64,000 nt of DNA from Flammeovirga sp. SJP92 (GCF_001583495.1 NZ_LQAQ01000042.1:62001-126000), one strand, 5' to 3'; numbered from the stretch's first letter, positions 26,767 through 37,446 are shown. The notes: generated by a model not told the origin, from the letters alone. A program made the numbers and translations.

Positions 26767-29250
26767 TTATTCTGCTGTTGTTTGTCTCCTCAATACAGGG
26801 TCCAAATTCTGTAAAACTTTGTTCTTCAGTTTTACATCAATATTATTTTTCTCTAAATAACTATTCACCCAATCAATAGCTTGTTGTTCTTTTCTTTTAG
26901 CAATAGAACTTTTTAGATAATTGTATGGGAAGAAAATATCTCCTGTTTTCTGAACTTCAGGCAACAGTCCAAGAGTAGGACGAATGTATTTTAATGAGGT
27001 TTCAGCATTCAATGGATGATTCAATAAACTTAGCGCCGCTTCAACCCAAGGTTCATTTGCTCTGTTTTTCGCTTCTTTTAAACCTTCAAAAAAGGCATCT
27101 TTTTCAATTTCATCATTGCTTGTTGCAGGAGCAATATAAGCTAGGTAATCTTTATAATAAGTAGAACTTAGAAGTTTATTAACCTTGTTTAATGATGCTT
27201 CCGATTGATGATGCTTCTCAAGTCTCAATTTCATGAATAGACTGATTCTTTCTCTATCATTGAGACGAGGAGTTGTATTTTTGGTAGTCAGAAAGGTATT
27301 CAAATAAGGCAATTGATTTGGTTGATGCTCAAAAAGTTTAATCACATTAAAATAGAAAGCTTGTAATGCCTTGTTTTCTGTTTTTTCAATTTGATTTTGA
27401 AGGAAATGGAAATAGGCTTCGCTTATATTTATCCTTTCTTGAGCTGTGATATAATACCAATACAGTTCATTAAACTGCCCTGATAACTGCTTTTTCAAAA
27501 GTAAATTTTCTTCCAAAATCATTCTTTCCCAAATGAAATTGATATACCCATCGAGGTAGAGATTATCATTTAAGAAATTCTCCCATAGCGTACTATAAGC
27601 AATAGCTTTTTCAGTTTCAGAATACTTTTTAATGTTACTTTTGATCTCATTGATCAGGCCAATGCTTAGTTCAAAATAACCATAATTTTTACCGCTTTGA
27701 TCTAGTGGGAAACTACCTTGAGGGAGCTCAACAGTGATGTTTTCTTTATCTAACAAAACATCTTTTCCATCCAATAATATCTTCTGAGATTTTTTATAAT
27801 CTTTTGTAATAATAGAAAGCTGATTGTCTCTTTTTTCAAGTTTATAATGAGGCATTCCTTCATTTTTAACCCAAAGATTAGCCCAGTCTTTTAAATCCAC
27901 ATTAGAAGTAGTGGAGATAACTTCAATTAAATCGTCAAAAGTAGCGTTTCCATAAGCGTACTTTTTAAGGTAAATCTGTAAAGATTTTTTCAAATTATCT
28001 TCACCTACTAGTAATTCAATTTGAGCCATCACAACAGGAGCCTTACAATAAATGATGGCACCATAAAGAGTACCAGCTAAGTTTAAATTTTCAAGTTGTT
28101 GTTGAACAGGGTGATTGCCGGCAGTTCTGTCAACTTCATAAGCTCTATATTGATGGGAAAGGAAAAACTGTAAGTCATGATTGATCTCAGGATATGAAGG
28201 TGTGATTGCTTTGGCGGCAATAAAGTTGGCAAATACTTCTTTTAGCCAAACATCATCAAACCATTTCATGGTCACCAAATCACCGAACCACATGTGGGCC
28301 ACCTCATGAGCAATTAATTGAGCACGGCGAAGTTTTTCTGAAGGCCCTGCATTTTCATCAAGTATTAGAGAAGAAGCTCTATATTGAATGGCCCCAACAT
28401 GTTCCATTCCCCCATATTGGAAAGGAGGGATCAATGCAAAATCGAGTTTGTTAAAAGGTAATGGTATGGAAGTGTAATCTTCTAGCCATTGTACAGATTG
28501 GGCATGTAAATCAAAAATCTGATCCTGATTCGCATTGATTTTATCCTCTTCTTCTAAATGAAGCATAGCATATTTTCTGCCATTCACCTTTTTTTCAATT
28601 CTCTTGAATTCTCCTGCAACAAAAGAAAATAAATAAGTGGAGATTGGTTTTGTTTGCCCAAAAGTAATGACTTTTCTACGATCTTCAGTTTGTTTTGAAG
28701 TACCGTATTCACCAGCAATGGCATCCCACTGATCCGGCATATCTAAGCTCAAAATGTATTTTGCCTTAATATCTGGTTGATCAAAACATGGAAATAACGT
28801 TCTAGCCCTGTCTGGAACTAGAAGCGTATACATATATTTCTCTTTTCTATTTAAAGATTGGTCACCAGCAATGAAATGGAATGAGATACTATTTTCTCCC
28901 TTTTTTAAGTGATCCGTTGGGATAATAATATGTTCTTGTTTGTAATAATGTTCAGAAGGCTGATTATTAACAATCAAGTTGCTGATTCGAGTAGAATCTG
29001 TTCTAAAATCTAGAACAATGGGAGTGTTTTTATCTTTTATATCAAACCTTAGATGTAAAGTGGATTGGATTCTTTTTTTGGATGAAGCAGGAAGTACGAG
29101 ATGCAAATCGTACTCTACATTATTGATATTGTTGAAACGCTGTTGTGCTAGTTGTTGTGAGACTCCTGTTTTTAAAGGTATATCTTCTGGAGATTGACAT
29201 GCATTTAACATCGATAATAAGCCTAGAATAATAATGTAGAGTTTCTTCAT
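26767..29250 (-). CDS. M1 family aminopeptidase lipoprotein
   Basis: An 827-residue zinc metallopeptidase that removes N-terminal residues from peptides. The exopeptidase motif GGMEH is at 280-284 and the zinc site HEVAH at 315-319, with the third ligand Glu338 in WLKEVF, the usual 18 residues after the second histidine. The N-terminal beta domain (about 40-215) and helical C-terminal domain are as in the family. The signal sequence ends in the lipobox LNAC (Cys18), so it is lipid-anchored, probably facing the periplasm, where it may recycle peptides. It is 13 bp downstream of a barrel protein gene, presumably in one transcript. Confidence 0.93.
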   Translation of the reverse strand: MKKLYIIILGLLSMLNACQSPEDIPLKTGVSQQLAQQRFNNINNVEYDLHLVLPASSKKRIQSTLHLRFDIKDKNTPIVLDFRTDSTRISNLIVNNQPSEHYYKQEHIIIPTDHLKKGENSISFHFIAGDQSLNRKEKYMYTLLVPDRARTLFPCFDQPDIKAKYILSLDMPDQWDAIAGEYGTSKQTEDRRKVITFGQTKPISTYLFSFVAGEFKRIEKKVNGRKYAMLHLEEEDKINANQDQIFDLHAQSVQWLEDYTSIPLPFNKLDFALIPPFQYGGMEHVGAIQYRASSLILDENAGPSEKLRRAQLIAHEVAHMWFGDLVTMKWFDDVWLKEVFANFIAAKAITPSYPEINHDLQFFLSHQYRAYEVDRTAGNHPVQQQLENLNLAGTLYGAIIYCKAPVVMAQIELLVGEDNLKKSLQIYLKKYAYGNATFDDLIEVISTTSNVDLKDWANLWVKNEGMPHYKLEKRDNQLSIITKDYKKSQKILLDGKDVLLDKENITVELPQGSFPLDQSGKNYGYFELSIGLINEIKSNIKKYSETEKAIAYSTLWENFLNDNLYLDGYINFIWERMILEENLLLKKQLSGQFNELYWYYITAQERINISEAYFHFLQNQIEKTENKALQAFYFNVIKLFEHQPNQLPYLNTFLTTKNTTPRLNDRERISLFMKLRLEKHHQSEASLNKVNKLLSSTYYKDYLAYIAPATSNDEIEKDAFFEGLKEAKNRANEPWVEAALSLLNHPLNAETSLKYIRPTLGLLPEVQKTGDIFFPYNYLKSSIAKRKEQQAIDWVNSYLEKNNIDVKLKNKVLQNLDPVLRRQTTAE

Positions 29251-29263
29251 CTGAATATTTTAT

Positions 29264-29863
29264 TTAAAAAATAATTCCAAAGTTGAAAGATACGTTATTA
29301 TAATTAAGTCTTTCAATCTCATTTTGCATATAATTATACTTTAGGCTAATAAAAATGCTTACTGCAGAGAAAACTTCTGTAGAAATGCCTGCTTCAGGAG
29401 CAATACCCATACGCCAGTCTGTCTTTTCTCTTGTCATCACATTGCCTGGGAAATCTCTAGTGCTGATTACAAGACCATGTGATTGACGGTACATACCCAA
29501 CCCAATTCCGATGTAAGGCCTTAAATATTTACTTTTCAGAAAGTAATAATTAATATGTGCTAAAACGGGCATTGATTTAACATTTGTCATCTGCTGATTG
29601 TTAACACCATAAAGCACAGGAACCTCGATAATTTCTTTATCTTTTGAGATATGATAGCCTACAGAGAGACCTGTAGAAATAGGAAGTTTTTTGAAATGAT
29701 ATTGCCATTCCAATTGAAATCCATTCAATCCAAGGTACCTTAAATCACTTACACCTTGAGAACTGCTGTAAGACAAAAGGAATTTATTTTCTTGAGCAAT
29801 AGCTCTGTTAGCAAAAACAGATAATAGGCCCAGAGATAGTAGAATTAAGAATTTACGGTTCAT
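29264..29863 (-). CDS. Small outer-membrane beta-barrel protein
   Basis: A 199-residue protein with a signal peptide (LLSLGLLSVFANRAIAQ) and about eight amphipathic strands, such as LRPYIGIGLGMYRQ and GIAPEAGISTEVF, ending in FNFGIIF with a terminal Phe typical of outer-membrane barrels. It fits the small OmpW/Opa-like barrel superfamily common in Bacteroidota; its cargo is unknown. It is first in a two-gene unit with the M1 peptidase, so a role in peptide uptake or handling is possible but only inferred from position. Confidence 0.75.
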   Translation of the reverse strand: MNRKFLILLSLGLLSVFANRAIAQENKFLLSYSSSQGVSDLRYLGLNGFQLEWQYHFKKLPISTGLSVGYHISKDKEIIEVPVLYGVNNQQMTNVKSMPVLAHINYYFLKSKYLRPYIGIGLGMYRQSHGLVISTRDFPGNVMTREKTDWRMGIAPEAGISTEVFSAVSIFISLKYNYMQNEIERLNYNNVSFNFGIIF

Positions 29864-30084
29864 ATTTAAAAATTAGGCTTATTTAAGTATCAGTAAATAG
29901 TTTTGACAAAGGTAAAATAAATAATCCTAAAACAATAAATTATCTTAAAATAATGCTATTTAATTTTATTCAGAATTTTATTTCTGATTTTTTGTCACAA
30001 AACTTAAGCGAAGCTTGTTTAGGTATTTGTCAAATGAATCAAATTGAATTCATTACTTAAATATTTATATTTTTATACACACAC

Positions 30085-31884
30085 ATGACAAAAGAGACAG
30101 TACATTTAGTACATAAAATTCGCCAACAAGCTTCAAAGTATAAAGAAAGAGATGCTGTAAGATTTCGTGTAGCAGATCAGATTTGGGAAAGTATCTCATG
30201 GAATGATTTTTCAGAAGAAATAGATAAAATTTCATTAAGTCTTTTGTCATCAGGTGTAGGTGTTCAGGAAAAAGTAGGTATTTACGCTCAAAACATGCCT
30301 AACTGGACAATTGCAGATTTTGCATCTCAACAAATTAGAGCGGTAAGTGTATCTATCTACGCTACAAGTACATCAAAACAGGCAGCATACATTGTAAATG
30401 ATGCTCAGATTAAAGTACTTTTTGTTGGAGATCAAGAACAATACGACAATGCGGCTGAAATTGCTGAAGAGTGTCCATCATTAGAGTGGATCGTAGCGAT
30501 GAAGCCAAGTATTCATAGAAGAGGACATAAATTGGGTATCCTTTGGGATGATTTCATTGAAAAAGGTGAAAAATCTCAAGAAGCTGAATTATTAAAAAGA
30601 GTAGAGGATGCTTCATTGACAGATTTGATGACCTTGATTTACACTTCAGGTACTACTGGAGAACCAAAAGGTGTAATGATGGATTATCATAATTTCGGAA
30701 AGCAGTTTGATGCACACGATGAGTTCATTGAATTTACAGATAAAGACATCAACTTAAGTTTCCTTCCGTTATCTCACGTTTTCGAGAGAGCATGGTCAAC
30801 TTATGTTTTATATAAAGGTGGAGTAAACAACTATTTGGAAGATACTAAGCTGATCAAAGAGGCATTAGTGGAAGTAAAACCAAATGTAATGTGTGCTGTA
30901 CCTCGTTTCTACGAGAAAATCTACTCTACAATTCATGAAAAAGTAGCTAAAGCAGCACCTTCAAGACAGAAGTTGTTCCACTGGGCTATTGGTGTGGGTA
31001 AAGCAGTATTCCATCACAAACTAAAAAATGAAACGCCATCGGGCTTCTTGAAATTCCAACATAAGATCGCCAACAAATTGGTGTTCAGTAAATTCCAGAA
31101 ATTGATGGGTGGCAACATTAAGTTTATGCCTGCAGGTGGTGCTAAACTTGATCCGGAAATTGGTGAGTTCTTCCATGCTATTGGTATTCCAGTAGTATTG
31201 GGTTATGGTCTTACTGAGACTGCTGCTACTGTAACTGCGTGGTACATTGACCGTGCTTTCAACCCGAATACAATTGGTACAAAAATGCCAAATGTTGATG
31301 TGAAGATTGGTGAGAACGACGAGATATTAGTAAAAGGTGATGTAGTGATGAAAGGTTATTACAACAAACCCGAAGAAACTGCTAAAGTATTTACAGAAGA
31401 CGGTTATTTCAAAACGGGTGATGCCGGTAAATTTGATGAAGATGGCAACTTGATGATCACTGATAGAATCAAAGAGTTGATGAAAACTTCAAATGGTAAG
31501 TACATTGCTCCTCAAGTTGTAGAAGGTAAGATTGGTAAAGATCACTTTGTGGAGCAGATTGCAGTGATTGCTGATGGCAAAAACTTCGTTTCAGCTTTGA
31601 TCGTTCCTACGTATGAAAACTTAAAAGAATACGCTCAGGAAAATGGCATCTCATATGGTTCAGTAGAAGAATTGGTGAATCATCATGATATTCAGAAGTT
31701 GATTGAGAAGAGAGTGGAGGCACAGCAACATGATTTGGCTCCATTTGAAAAAGTAAAACGTTTCACGCTTCTTTCTCAAGAATTCTCTCAAGATAAAGGG
31801 GAAATGACTCCTACGTTGAAATTAAAGAGAAAGACAATCAACGAAAACTATAAAAACGAAATTGCTGCGATGTACACAAAATAA
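30085..31884 (+). CDS. Long-chain acyl-CoA synthetase (AMP-forming)
   Basis: A 599-residue AMP-forming ligase that activates long-chain fatty acids as acyl-CoA, for beta-oxidation or lipid synthesis. The ATP-binding P-loop LIYTSGTTGEPKGVMM lies near 184-202, the adenine motif GYGLTETAA near 374, and YFKTGDAGKFDEDGN with TDRIKELMKTSNGKYIAP carries the hinge and adenylate-binding region; the catalytic Lys lies in the C-terminal TPTLKLKRK. Length and motif order match FadD/Faa1-type enzymes of Bacteroidota. It stands alone, with its own terminator. Acetyl-CoA from fatty-acid breakdown would feed the glyoxylate shunt encoded at the left of the window. Confidence 0.93.
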   Translation: MTKETVHLVHKIRQQASKYKERDAVRFRVADQIWESISWNDFSEEIDKISLSLLSSGVGVQEKVGIYAQNMPNWTIADFASQQIRAVSVSIYATSTSKQAAYIVNDAQIKVLFVGDQEQYDNAAEIAEECPSLEWIVAMKPSIHRRGHKLGILWDDFIEKGEKSQEAELLKRVEDASLTDLMTLIYTSGTTGEPKGVMMDYHNFGKQFDAHDEFIEFTDKDINLSFLPLSHVFERAWSTYVLYKGGVNNYLEDTKLIKEALVEVKPNVMCAVPRFYEKIYSTIHEKVAKAAPSRQKLFHWAIGVGKAVFHHKLKNETPSGFLKFQHKIANKLVFSKFQKLMGGNIKFMPAGGAKLDPEIGEFFHAIGIPVVLGYGLTETAATVTAWYIDRAFNPNTIGTKMPNVDVKIGENDEILVKGDVVMKGYYNKPEETAKVFTEDGYFKTGDAGKFDEDGNLMITDRIKELMKTSNGKYIAPQVVEGKIGKDHFVEQIAVIADGKNFVSALIVPTYENLKEYAQENGISYGSVEELVNHHDIQKLIEKRVEAQQHDLAPFEKVKRFTLLSQEFSQDKGEMTPTLKLKRKTINENYKNEIAAMYTK

Positions 31885-31906
31885 TTCGCAACTGATTTCA
31901 GTATTA

Positions 31907-31944
31907 AGCCACTATCTATTTTTTTTAGGTAGTGGCCTTTTTTT
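31907..31944 (+). terminator. Terminator of the acyl-CoA synthetase gene
   Basis: GCCACTATCT (31908-31917) pairs with AGGTAGTGGC (31927-31936), one T-G pair, followed by seven T. Confidence 0.8.
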
Positions 31945-32108
31945 CTCATAGTATCCGCACCATCTGATTAAACAATCTATTCAATTATCAATTGAAACTT
32001 ATAGCATTGTATTGTTATGACTAAAGTATTGTAAGAAACCTTTTTATATTATGTAATATATTATATATTTACAATACTTTTTTAGGTAACTATTGCTACT
32101 TTATTCTT

Positions 32109-33323
32109 ATGAAATTATTTAAACTTATTTTTTTATTAGTGTTGATCACTAACTCTACACTTTTTGCTCAGATTGAATTTGAATCTGGATATTATATTAC
32201 AAATATTAATGATACAGTAAGGTGTCAAATCAAGAATAAGGATTGGATAAATACCCCTCAAAAAATCACTGTATTAAAAGGAAATGAGGAAGCTGTAATT
32301 GATGATTGTATTGAATTTTCAGTTGCAGGAAGATTTTTTAAAAAATATAAGGTCTCTTTAGCTATAAATGCAGGGAGTAGACCTAAAGTTTCTGATTCGA
32401 GAGAACCTGATTTTGTTGAAAAAGATCTTTTTTTAGAAAAATTATATAACGGTGAAATATCGCTTTTAAAATATAGAAATGGTACTTCTAATTTATTTTT
32501 TATAAAGCATTCAAATTCAGATACTTTAGAGCAATTGATCTATAAAAAATACAGAAGTGGACCAGAAAGAATAATTGAAAATAAACTTTATCAAGAGCAA
32601 TTAAAATCTATAATACCAACAGCTAACATATATGATATTATTAATTTGGAATATTCAGAATCTGATATTATTTCAGTTTTAGTTAAATATTTTGGGAAAA
32701 ATAAATTAAAACCTGAAGCTGATACTTCAAAAAATAATAATGGAAATCTTCATCTATCAATTAAAATAGGTTTAAATATAAGAAGTGCATCAATTGTTAA
32801 TAGGGGGCTTTTTTTAGATAAAAAGTATGAAACAACAAATACAATTCTTGTGGGTGTGGAATTGGAATGGACAATGAATTTTAATAAGGGTAAATTTAGA
32901 CTTTTTCTTGATCCTTACTATTCATATTATGATGCAAATCATACAGATAATTATTATTTAAATAAATATTTCCCATCAATTAATAACAGAGAATCTATCA
33001 TTAAATATCATTCAATAGATATTCCTATAGGAGTTAGGTACTATTCTTTTATGAAAAAGGATAAAGCTCAGCAAATATTTTTTGCTTTAGGAGTTGTACC
33101 CACTGTGACTATAGAAGGTTATATGCAGTTGGATAAGAATGATGAAAAAACAAAGTATGAATTAAGCCCTTTATTTAATTATATGATAGGCGTCGGTTAT
33201 GTTTATAACAAATTTAGTTTTGAATTTAGATATAATACAGACAGAAATCTATTTACTACAAATGAAGATTTTGTATCTGAGTTTAACGGAGTATCTTTTA
33301 ATTTAGGTTATAAGTTATTTTAA
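32109..33323 (+). CDS. Secreted protein with C-terminal outer-membrane barrel
   Basis: A 404-residue protein with a signal peptide (LIFLLVLITNSTLFAQ). The N-terminal part (about 21-195) is a beta-rich domain that resembles the separate secreted protein at 4602 (shared pattern of a Gly-Tyr/Trp strand, an IK segment, a C/S-FE-type strand and LEKLYNGEISLL). The C-terminal half (about 210-404) has barrel strands (RLFLDPYYSYY, GVRYYSF, FSFEFRY) and ends SFNLGYKLF. The gene is strikingly AT-rich next to its neighbours. This is a probable outer-membrane protein of a Bacteroidota-specific type; function unknown. Confidence 0.72.
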   Translation: MKLFKLIFLLVLITNSTLFAQIEFESGYYITNINDTVRCQIKNKDWINTPQKITVLKGNEEAVIDDCIEFSVAGRFFKKYKVSLAINAGSRPKVSDSREPDFVEKDLFLEKLYNGEISLLKYRNGTSNLFFIKHSNSDTLEQLIYKKYRSGPERIIENKLYQEQLKSIIPTANIYDIINLEYSESDIISVLVKYFGKNKLKPEADTSKNNNGNLHLSIKIGLNIRSASIVNRGLFLDKKYETTNTILVGVELEWTMNFNKGKFRLFLDPYYSYYDANHTDNYYLNKYFPSINNRESIIKYHSIDIPIGVRYYSFMKKDKAQQIFFALGVVPTVTIEGYMQLDKNDEKTKYELSPLFNYMIGVGYVYNKFSFEFRYNTDRNLFTTNEDFVSEFNGVSFNLGYKLF

Positions 33324-33468
33324 ATGAAATACTGTTTGTATGATTGACATTTTCAAAATGTTGATTCCAATAAAGAATTAGTATTTGAAAAGCTCAATTT
33401 TACAAACAGTAAGACTATCTATTTTAGTAATGTCATTTAATTGTTAGATCATAATAATACTATATTTA

Positions 33469-35406
33469 TCAAGGCCTTTTAATCCCCAACTTCTTCATTC
33501 TAGCTTCTAATGTTGTTCTATTAATATCTAAAATTTTGGCAGCACCACGATCTCCGCTGATTCTCCAATTCGTCATTTTCAATACCTTAAAAATATGTTT
33601 TCTCTCGTTCTCAGATAAGGTCAAGACTTCATTTTTTTCCTCTTCTACATTGTTCGTTTTCAATCCTTTAATTTCCAACTTCGAACTATTAGAAATGATG
33701 ACAGCTCTTTCAATTACATTTTGAAGTTCACGAACGTTGCCCGGCCATTGGTAATTTTTCAATTTATTCATTGTTCCGATTGTAATCGATCGAATGTTTT
33801 TACTAAACCTCTCGTTGTATTTTTTCAAAAAGTGCCTAGCCAATAAAGGTACATCCTCCAATCTTTCTTTCAGTGGTGGAACATGAATAGGGAAAACATT
33901 CACACGATAAAATAAATCTTCTCTAAACTTTTTGTCCTTTACAGCCTTTTCGAGATTGACATTGGTTGCTGCTATTATTCGAACATCAATTTTTATAGTT
34001 TCAGTACCGCCAATTCGTTCAATCTCACCCTCTTGTAATACTCTTAATAGCTTTACTTGAAGGTCAAGAGAGATTTCTCCAAATTCATCCAAAAACAGTG
34101 TGCCACCATCAGCCATCTCAAAGCGTCCAATTTTTCTAGCAACAGCACCAGTAAATGCACCTTTTTCATGCCCGAATAATTCACTTTCAATTAAGTTAGC
34201 AGGCAAAGCAGTACAATTGACTTTAATCAAAGGTTTATCTTTTCGAGTACTATGATTATGAAGAGCTCTAGCAATCAGTTCTTTACCTGTACCGGATTCT
34301 CCTAAGATCAATACGGTGGCATTTGTAGGAGCTACTTGTTCAATTTTAGCAAGAACATTTTCTTTAAAAACATCACTTTCACTAATTAATTCCTCAAAAT
34401 TATTGTTGAGTTTGATTTCTTCCTGCAAGAATTGATTTTCCTCTTCTAGGTTATCTTTTAATTCTTTGACTTCTTTTAATGCTCTTGTTAGTTCAAGATT
34501 TGTCTTTTTAAGCGCCTTTTCCGTTTCTCTTCTATGCGTTATATCTTTAAAAGTAACTACAGCGCCAATCAACTCATTATTATTGTCAAAAAGTGGCGTG
34601 CTTACATATTCTACAGGAAATGAAGATCCATCTTTACGCCAAAAAACTTCATCATCACTATGGTGAACTTTACCATCTTTAAAAGAGGCATAAATATTAC
34701 AGTCATGTTTGTGGTAATGAGAGCCGTCAGGTTTTGTATGATGAATTAAATCATGTTGAGAAACATTGATCATTTCCTCCAGTGAGTAACCGACCAATTT
34801 CACAGCGGCTTCGTTGGCAAAAGTAGTTCTTCCTTGTGTATCAAGTCCATAGATCCCTTCACCGGCAGATTGAAGAATAGACTCATGATGTCTTTGCAAA
34901 TCACGGAGTTGTTCTAAGAGTGCTTTTTTTTCTTCTGAAGTAGAAACATGATCTTTATTCTGAGTGCTTTCACCGGTATTGATTTCACCAATTACTTGTA
35001 AAGCTTCATTTAGTTGTTCTCTTAATTGAATGATCTCTGTTATTTCATGACACTTTGTAAAACAGATAATTCCATTGCCAATGTTTACTCCAGTAAAACT
35101 TATTTCAACATCCAGATAACGATCATTTTTATCTATAATCGTTGTCTCAAAACTTGTTGTTTTATTTTCTTTTAACTCACTCCATATCTTTTTCCATTCA
35201 CGTTTAGAAAGGTTTTCATCAATATCGAGAATAGATATTTTACCTAAGTCATTTTCACAGTAACCACATTTTTCATGGAAAGAATCATTGCATTTATCGA
35301 TGTGTCCATCTTCAGTCAACCAAAATATTAGATCTGAAGAAGAGTTTAATGCTATCTCGGACCATTTCTCATCCCAGACTACTTTTTCTAGCATTTTAGA
35401 AGTCAT
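33469..35406 (-). CDS. PAS-PAS sigma-54-dependent transcriptional activator
   Basis: A 645-residue enhancer-binding protein when started at ATG 35406; the longer frame to 35481 begins inside a palindromic operator and adds 25 unlikely residues. Order: PAS1 (10-125), coiled coil, PAS2 (172-292), coiled coil (295-335), AAA+ (340-575) with Walker A GESGTGKE (369-376), the sigma-54 contact loop GAFTGA (416-421) and Walker [12 protein letters not shown], then a Fis-type helix-turn-helix at the C-terminus ([20 protein letters not shown]). There is no receiver domain. PAS1 has Cys39, 47, 50, 115 and 119, and PAS2 has an [15 protein letters not shown] cluster, suggesting redox, metal or ligand sensing. 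It probably controls the adjacent redox genes. Confidence 0.9.
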   Translation of the reverse strand: MTSKMLEKVVWDEKWSEIALNSSSDLIFWLTEDGHIDKCNDSFHEKCGYCENDLGKISILDIDENLSKREWKKIWSELKENKTTSFETTIIDKNDRYLDVEISFTGVNIGNGIICFTKCHEITEIIQLREQLNEALQVIGEINTGESTQNKDHVSTSEEKKALLEQLRDLQRHHESILQSAGEGIYGLDTQGRTTFANEAAVKLVGYSLEEMINVSQHDLIHHTKPDGSHYHKHDCNIYASFKDGKVHHSDDEVFWRKDGSSFPVEYVSTPLFDNNNELIGAVVTFKDITHRRETEKALKKTNLELTRALKEVKELKDNLEEENQFLQEEIKLNNNFEELISESDVFKENVLAKIEQVAPTNATVLILGESGTGKELIARALHNHSTRKDKPLIKVNCTALPANLIESELFGHEKGAFTGAVARKIGRFEMADGGTLFLDEFGEISLDLQVKLLRVLQEGEIERIGGTETIKIDVRIIAATNVNLEKAVKDKKFREDLFYRVNVFPIHVPPLKERLEDVPLLARHFLKKYNERFSKNIRSITIGTMNKLKNYQWPGNVRELQNVIERAVIISNSSKLEIKGLKTNNVEEEKNEVLTLSENERKHIFKVLKMTNWRISGDRGAAKILDINRTTLEARMKKLGIKRP

Positions 35407-35464
35407 TAAATAAAATTGAATAAATGTAAATATAGTTATAGATTTTTGAATTACTTTATGTTTT

Positions 35465-35480
35465 TGCCAAAATAATGGCA
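35465..35480. promoter_or_regulatory. Palindrome TGCCA-N6-TGGCA, copy 1
   Basis: TGCCA (35465-35469) and TGGCA (35476-35480) around AAATAA. It lies 60 bp upstream of the activator start and 345 bp upstream of the divergent Rieske-GltS gene. Same core, spacing and right-hand flank (TTTA) as the copy at 41486. The rest of 35481-35824 has no gene, and I found no -24/-12 GG-N10-GC promoter. Confidence 0.6.
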
Positions 35481-35824
35481 TTTATGAACTTTTAGGTTTC
35501 TGTTTTAATGGATTTCATGTGGATTGGTTCTATTCTATGTTATAGGATTGGTGAAATTCTATTCTTCATAGAAAGTTATTTTAAGTAATTACATCAATTA
35601 TTCAACTGAAATTTATTATTTTAATAATTAGAAATTTCTCATTTTAAATATATAAGTACTAGGACAAAAGAAATGGAATGCTTTGAATGAAGAGGGAAGA
35701 ATGAAGAATTATGCTTCTTGTTATGGTTTAAAAACCACCTAATAACCATTTTACGAACCATAATTCTACATTCTTCATTAAAAAAGTTTACTAACTTTTT
35801 CCAGTACTTAAAATACCCACGCTA

Positions 35825-37429
35825 ATGAAAAAAGTAAAACTAGTAGAAGTAGCTCAACTCTCTGAAAAAACACCTGAAGCATTTCAAGTAAACGGTTTGG
35901 ATCTTGTCGTTATAAAATACGATAACAATGTCTCTGTATTGTATGGAAGGTGTCTGCATAGGGGAGCATTAATGGCCGATGGATCTATAGTTGGTCATAA
36001 TTTAATCTGCGGATTGCACGGCTGGGACTACAGATATGATACTGGAGTGAGTGAGTATAATAATGAGGAAGCTTTACATAAATTCACCGAAATTATTGAA
36101 GACGGTATATTGTATGTTGATGAAGAGGAAATTGATGCTTATTTAACGGTGTATCCTCAACCCTTCAACAGAGATGAATATTTAGGTCAATATGCAGATA
36201 CACATCCAGAGGATACTGAACCATACACAGGTTATATTCGGCAATTGGCAAAAGAGGGGTTAAGTAAAATTGGTAAGCATGGACCGTCTTCTTCTATGGG
36301 AGTGGACCGTAATACCTTGCCAAAATGGGAACAAATTCAGTTTCTTCCGGCCCAGCTCTCAAAACGCCCATTATTAGATGGGGAAGAAGTCACTACTACA
36401 ACTGTGATCGGAAAAAAAGCGAAAAAACCGCTTGTCCTTGATATACCTGTTTTTGTTTCAGATATGAGTTTTGGGGCACTATCAAAAGAAGCTAAAATTG
36501 CTTTGTCAATGGGAGCAGAAAAGGCAGGTACAGGAATTTGTAGTGGAGAGGGCGGTATGTTGCCAGGTGAACAAGCTGAAAATTCTAAATATTTTTATGA
36601 ATTAGCTTCGGGTAAGTTTGGTTTTTCTTGGGAGAAAGTGAAAAAAGCACAGGCGTTTCATTTTAAGGCAGGGCAAGGGGCAAAGACAGGGACAGGAGGA
36701 CACTTGCCAGGAAGTAAAGTAACGGAAGAAATCGCTAAAGTAAGAGGGTTAGAAAAAGGACAGTCGGCTATTTCCCCTGCTGCATTTCCTGATTTTAAAT
36801 CCGTAGATGACTTTAAACAATTCGCTGAAGAAGTAAGAGAAAAAACAGGTGGAATTCCTGTAGGTTTTAAAATGGCAGCATCAAGAATTGAAGAAGATAT
36901 TGATTTTGCCTTAGCAGTGGGAGTGGATTATATTATCCTTGATGGTAGAGGAGGAGGAACTGGCTCTGCACCCAATATTCTGAAAGACAATATCAATGTA
37001 CCTACAATACCGGCATTGGCAAGAGCACGCAGACATTTGGATAAAGTAGGTGCAAATGACGTCACTTTAATAATTACAGGTGGTTTGAGAGTAGCAGATG
37101 ATTTTGTGAAAGCATTAATGTTGGGAGCCGATGCCATCGCCATCTCAAATTCAGCAATGCAAGCCATCGGTTGTTTAGGCATGAGAGCTTGTTCTACCAA
37201 TAACTGTCCAGTAGGTATTGCAACTCAAAAAGATCATTTGAGACAAAGAATAAATATTATTAAGTCAGCCAATCAACTTTCCAATTTCTTTGAAGCTTCT
37301 ACAGATCTTATGAAAGTAGTAGCAAGAGCCTGTGGTCATAATGATTTTAAGGGTTTTAATTTCTCAGATTTATCCACTTTAGATTATAAAATACACCAAC
37401 TGACTAATATTAGGTTTGCGGGGTATTAA
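35825..37429 (+). CDS. Rieske domain fused to a glutamate-synthase-like FMN oxidoreductase
   Basis: A 534-residue fusion. Residues 1-105 form a Rieske [2Fe-2S] domain with ligands Cys43-x-His45 and Cys62-x-x-His65 (RCLHRG, CGLHGW). Residues about 130-520 are the FMN-binding, [3Fe-4S] synthase domain of the glutamate synthase family (FVSDMSFGALS, KAGQGAKTGTGGHLPGSKV, LDGRGGGTG), with the cluster cysteines Cys450, Cys456 and Cys461 in the family C-x5-C-x4-C spacing. There is no glutaminase domain, so this is a GltB-like oxidoreductase using another electron or ammonia source, with the Rieske cluster as likely electron relay. It is followed 17 bp later by DUF427. Substrate unknown. Confidence 0.88.
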   Translation: MKKVKLVEVAQLSEKTPEAFQVNGLDLVVIKYDNNVSVLYGRCLHRGALMADGSIVGHNLICGLHGWDYRYDTGVSEYNNEEALHKFTEIIEDGILYVDEEEIDAYLTVYPQPFNRDEYLGQYADTHPEDTEPYTGYIRQLAKEGLSKIGKHGPSSSMGVDRNTLPKWEQIQFLPAQLSKRPLLDGEEVTTTTVIGKKAKKPLVLDIPVFVSDMSFGALSKEAKIALSMGAEKAGTGICSGEGGMLPGEQAENSKYFYELASGKFGFSWEKVKKAQAFHFKAGQGAKTGTGGHLPGSKVTEEIAKVRGLEKGQSAISPAAFPDFKSVDDFKQFAEEVREKTGGIPVGFKMAASRIEEDIDFALAVGVDYIILDGRGGGTGSAPNILKDNINVPTIPALARARRHLDKVGANDVTLIITGGLRVADDFVKALMLGADAIAISNSAMQAIGCLGMRACSTNNCPVGIATQKDHLRQRINIIKSANQLSNFFEASTDLMKVVARACGHNDFKGFNFSDLSTLDYKIHQLTNIRFAGY

Positions 37430-37446
37430 GAGGTAAAATTAAGTCT

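Noticed and set aside
35482-35824. Search for a -24/-12 sigma-54 promoter before the Rieske-GltS gene
   Set aside because: No GG-N10-GC pair with acceptable context was found, here or below the other two palindromes, so no sigma-54 promoter is annotated.
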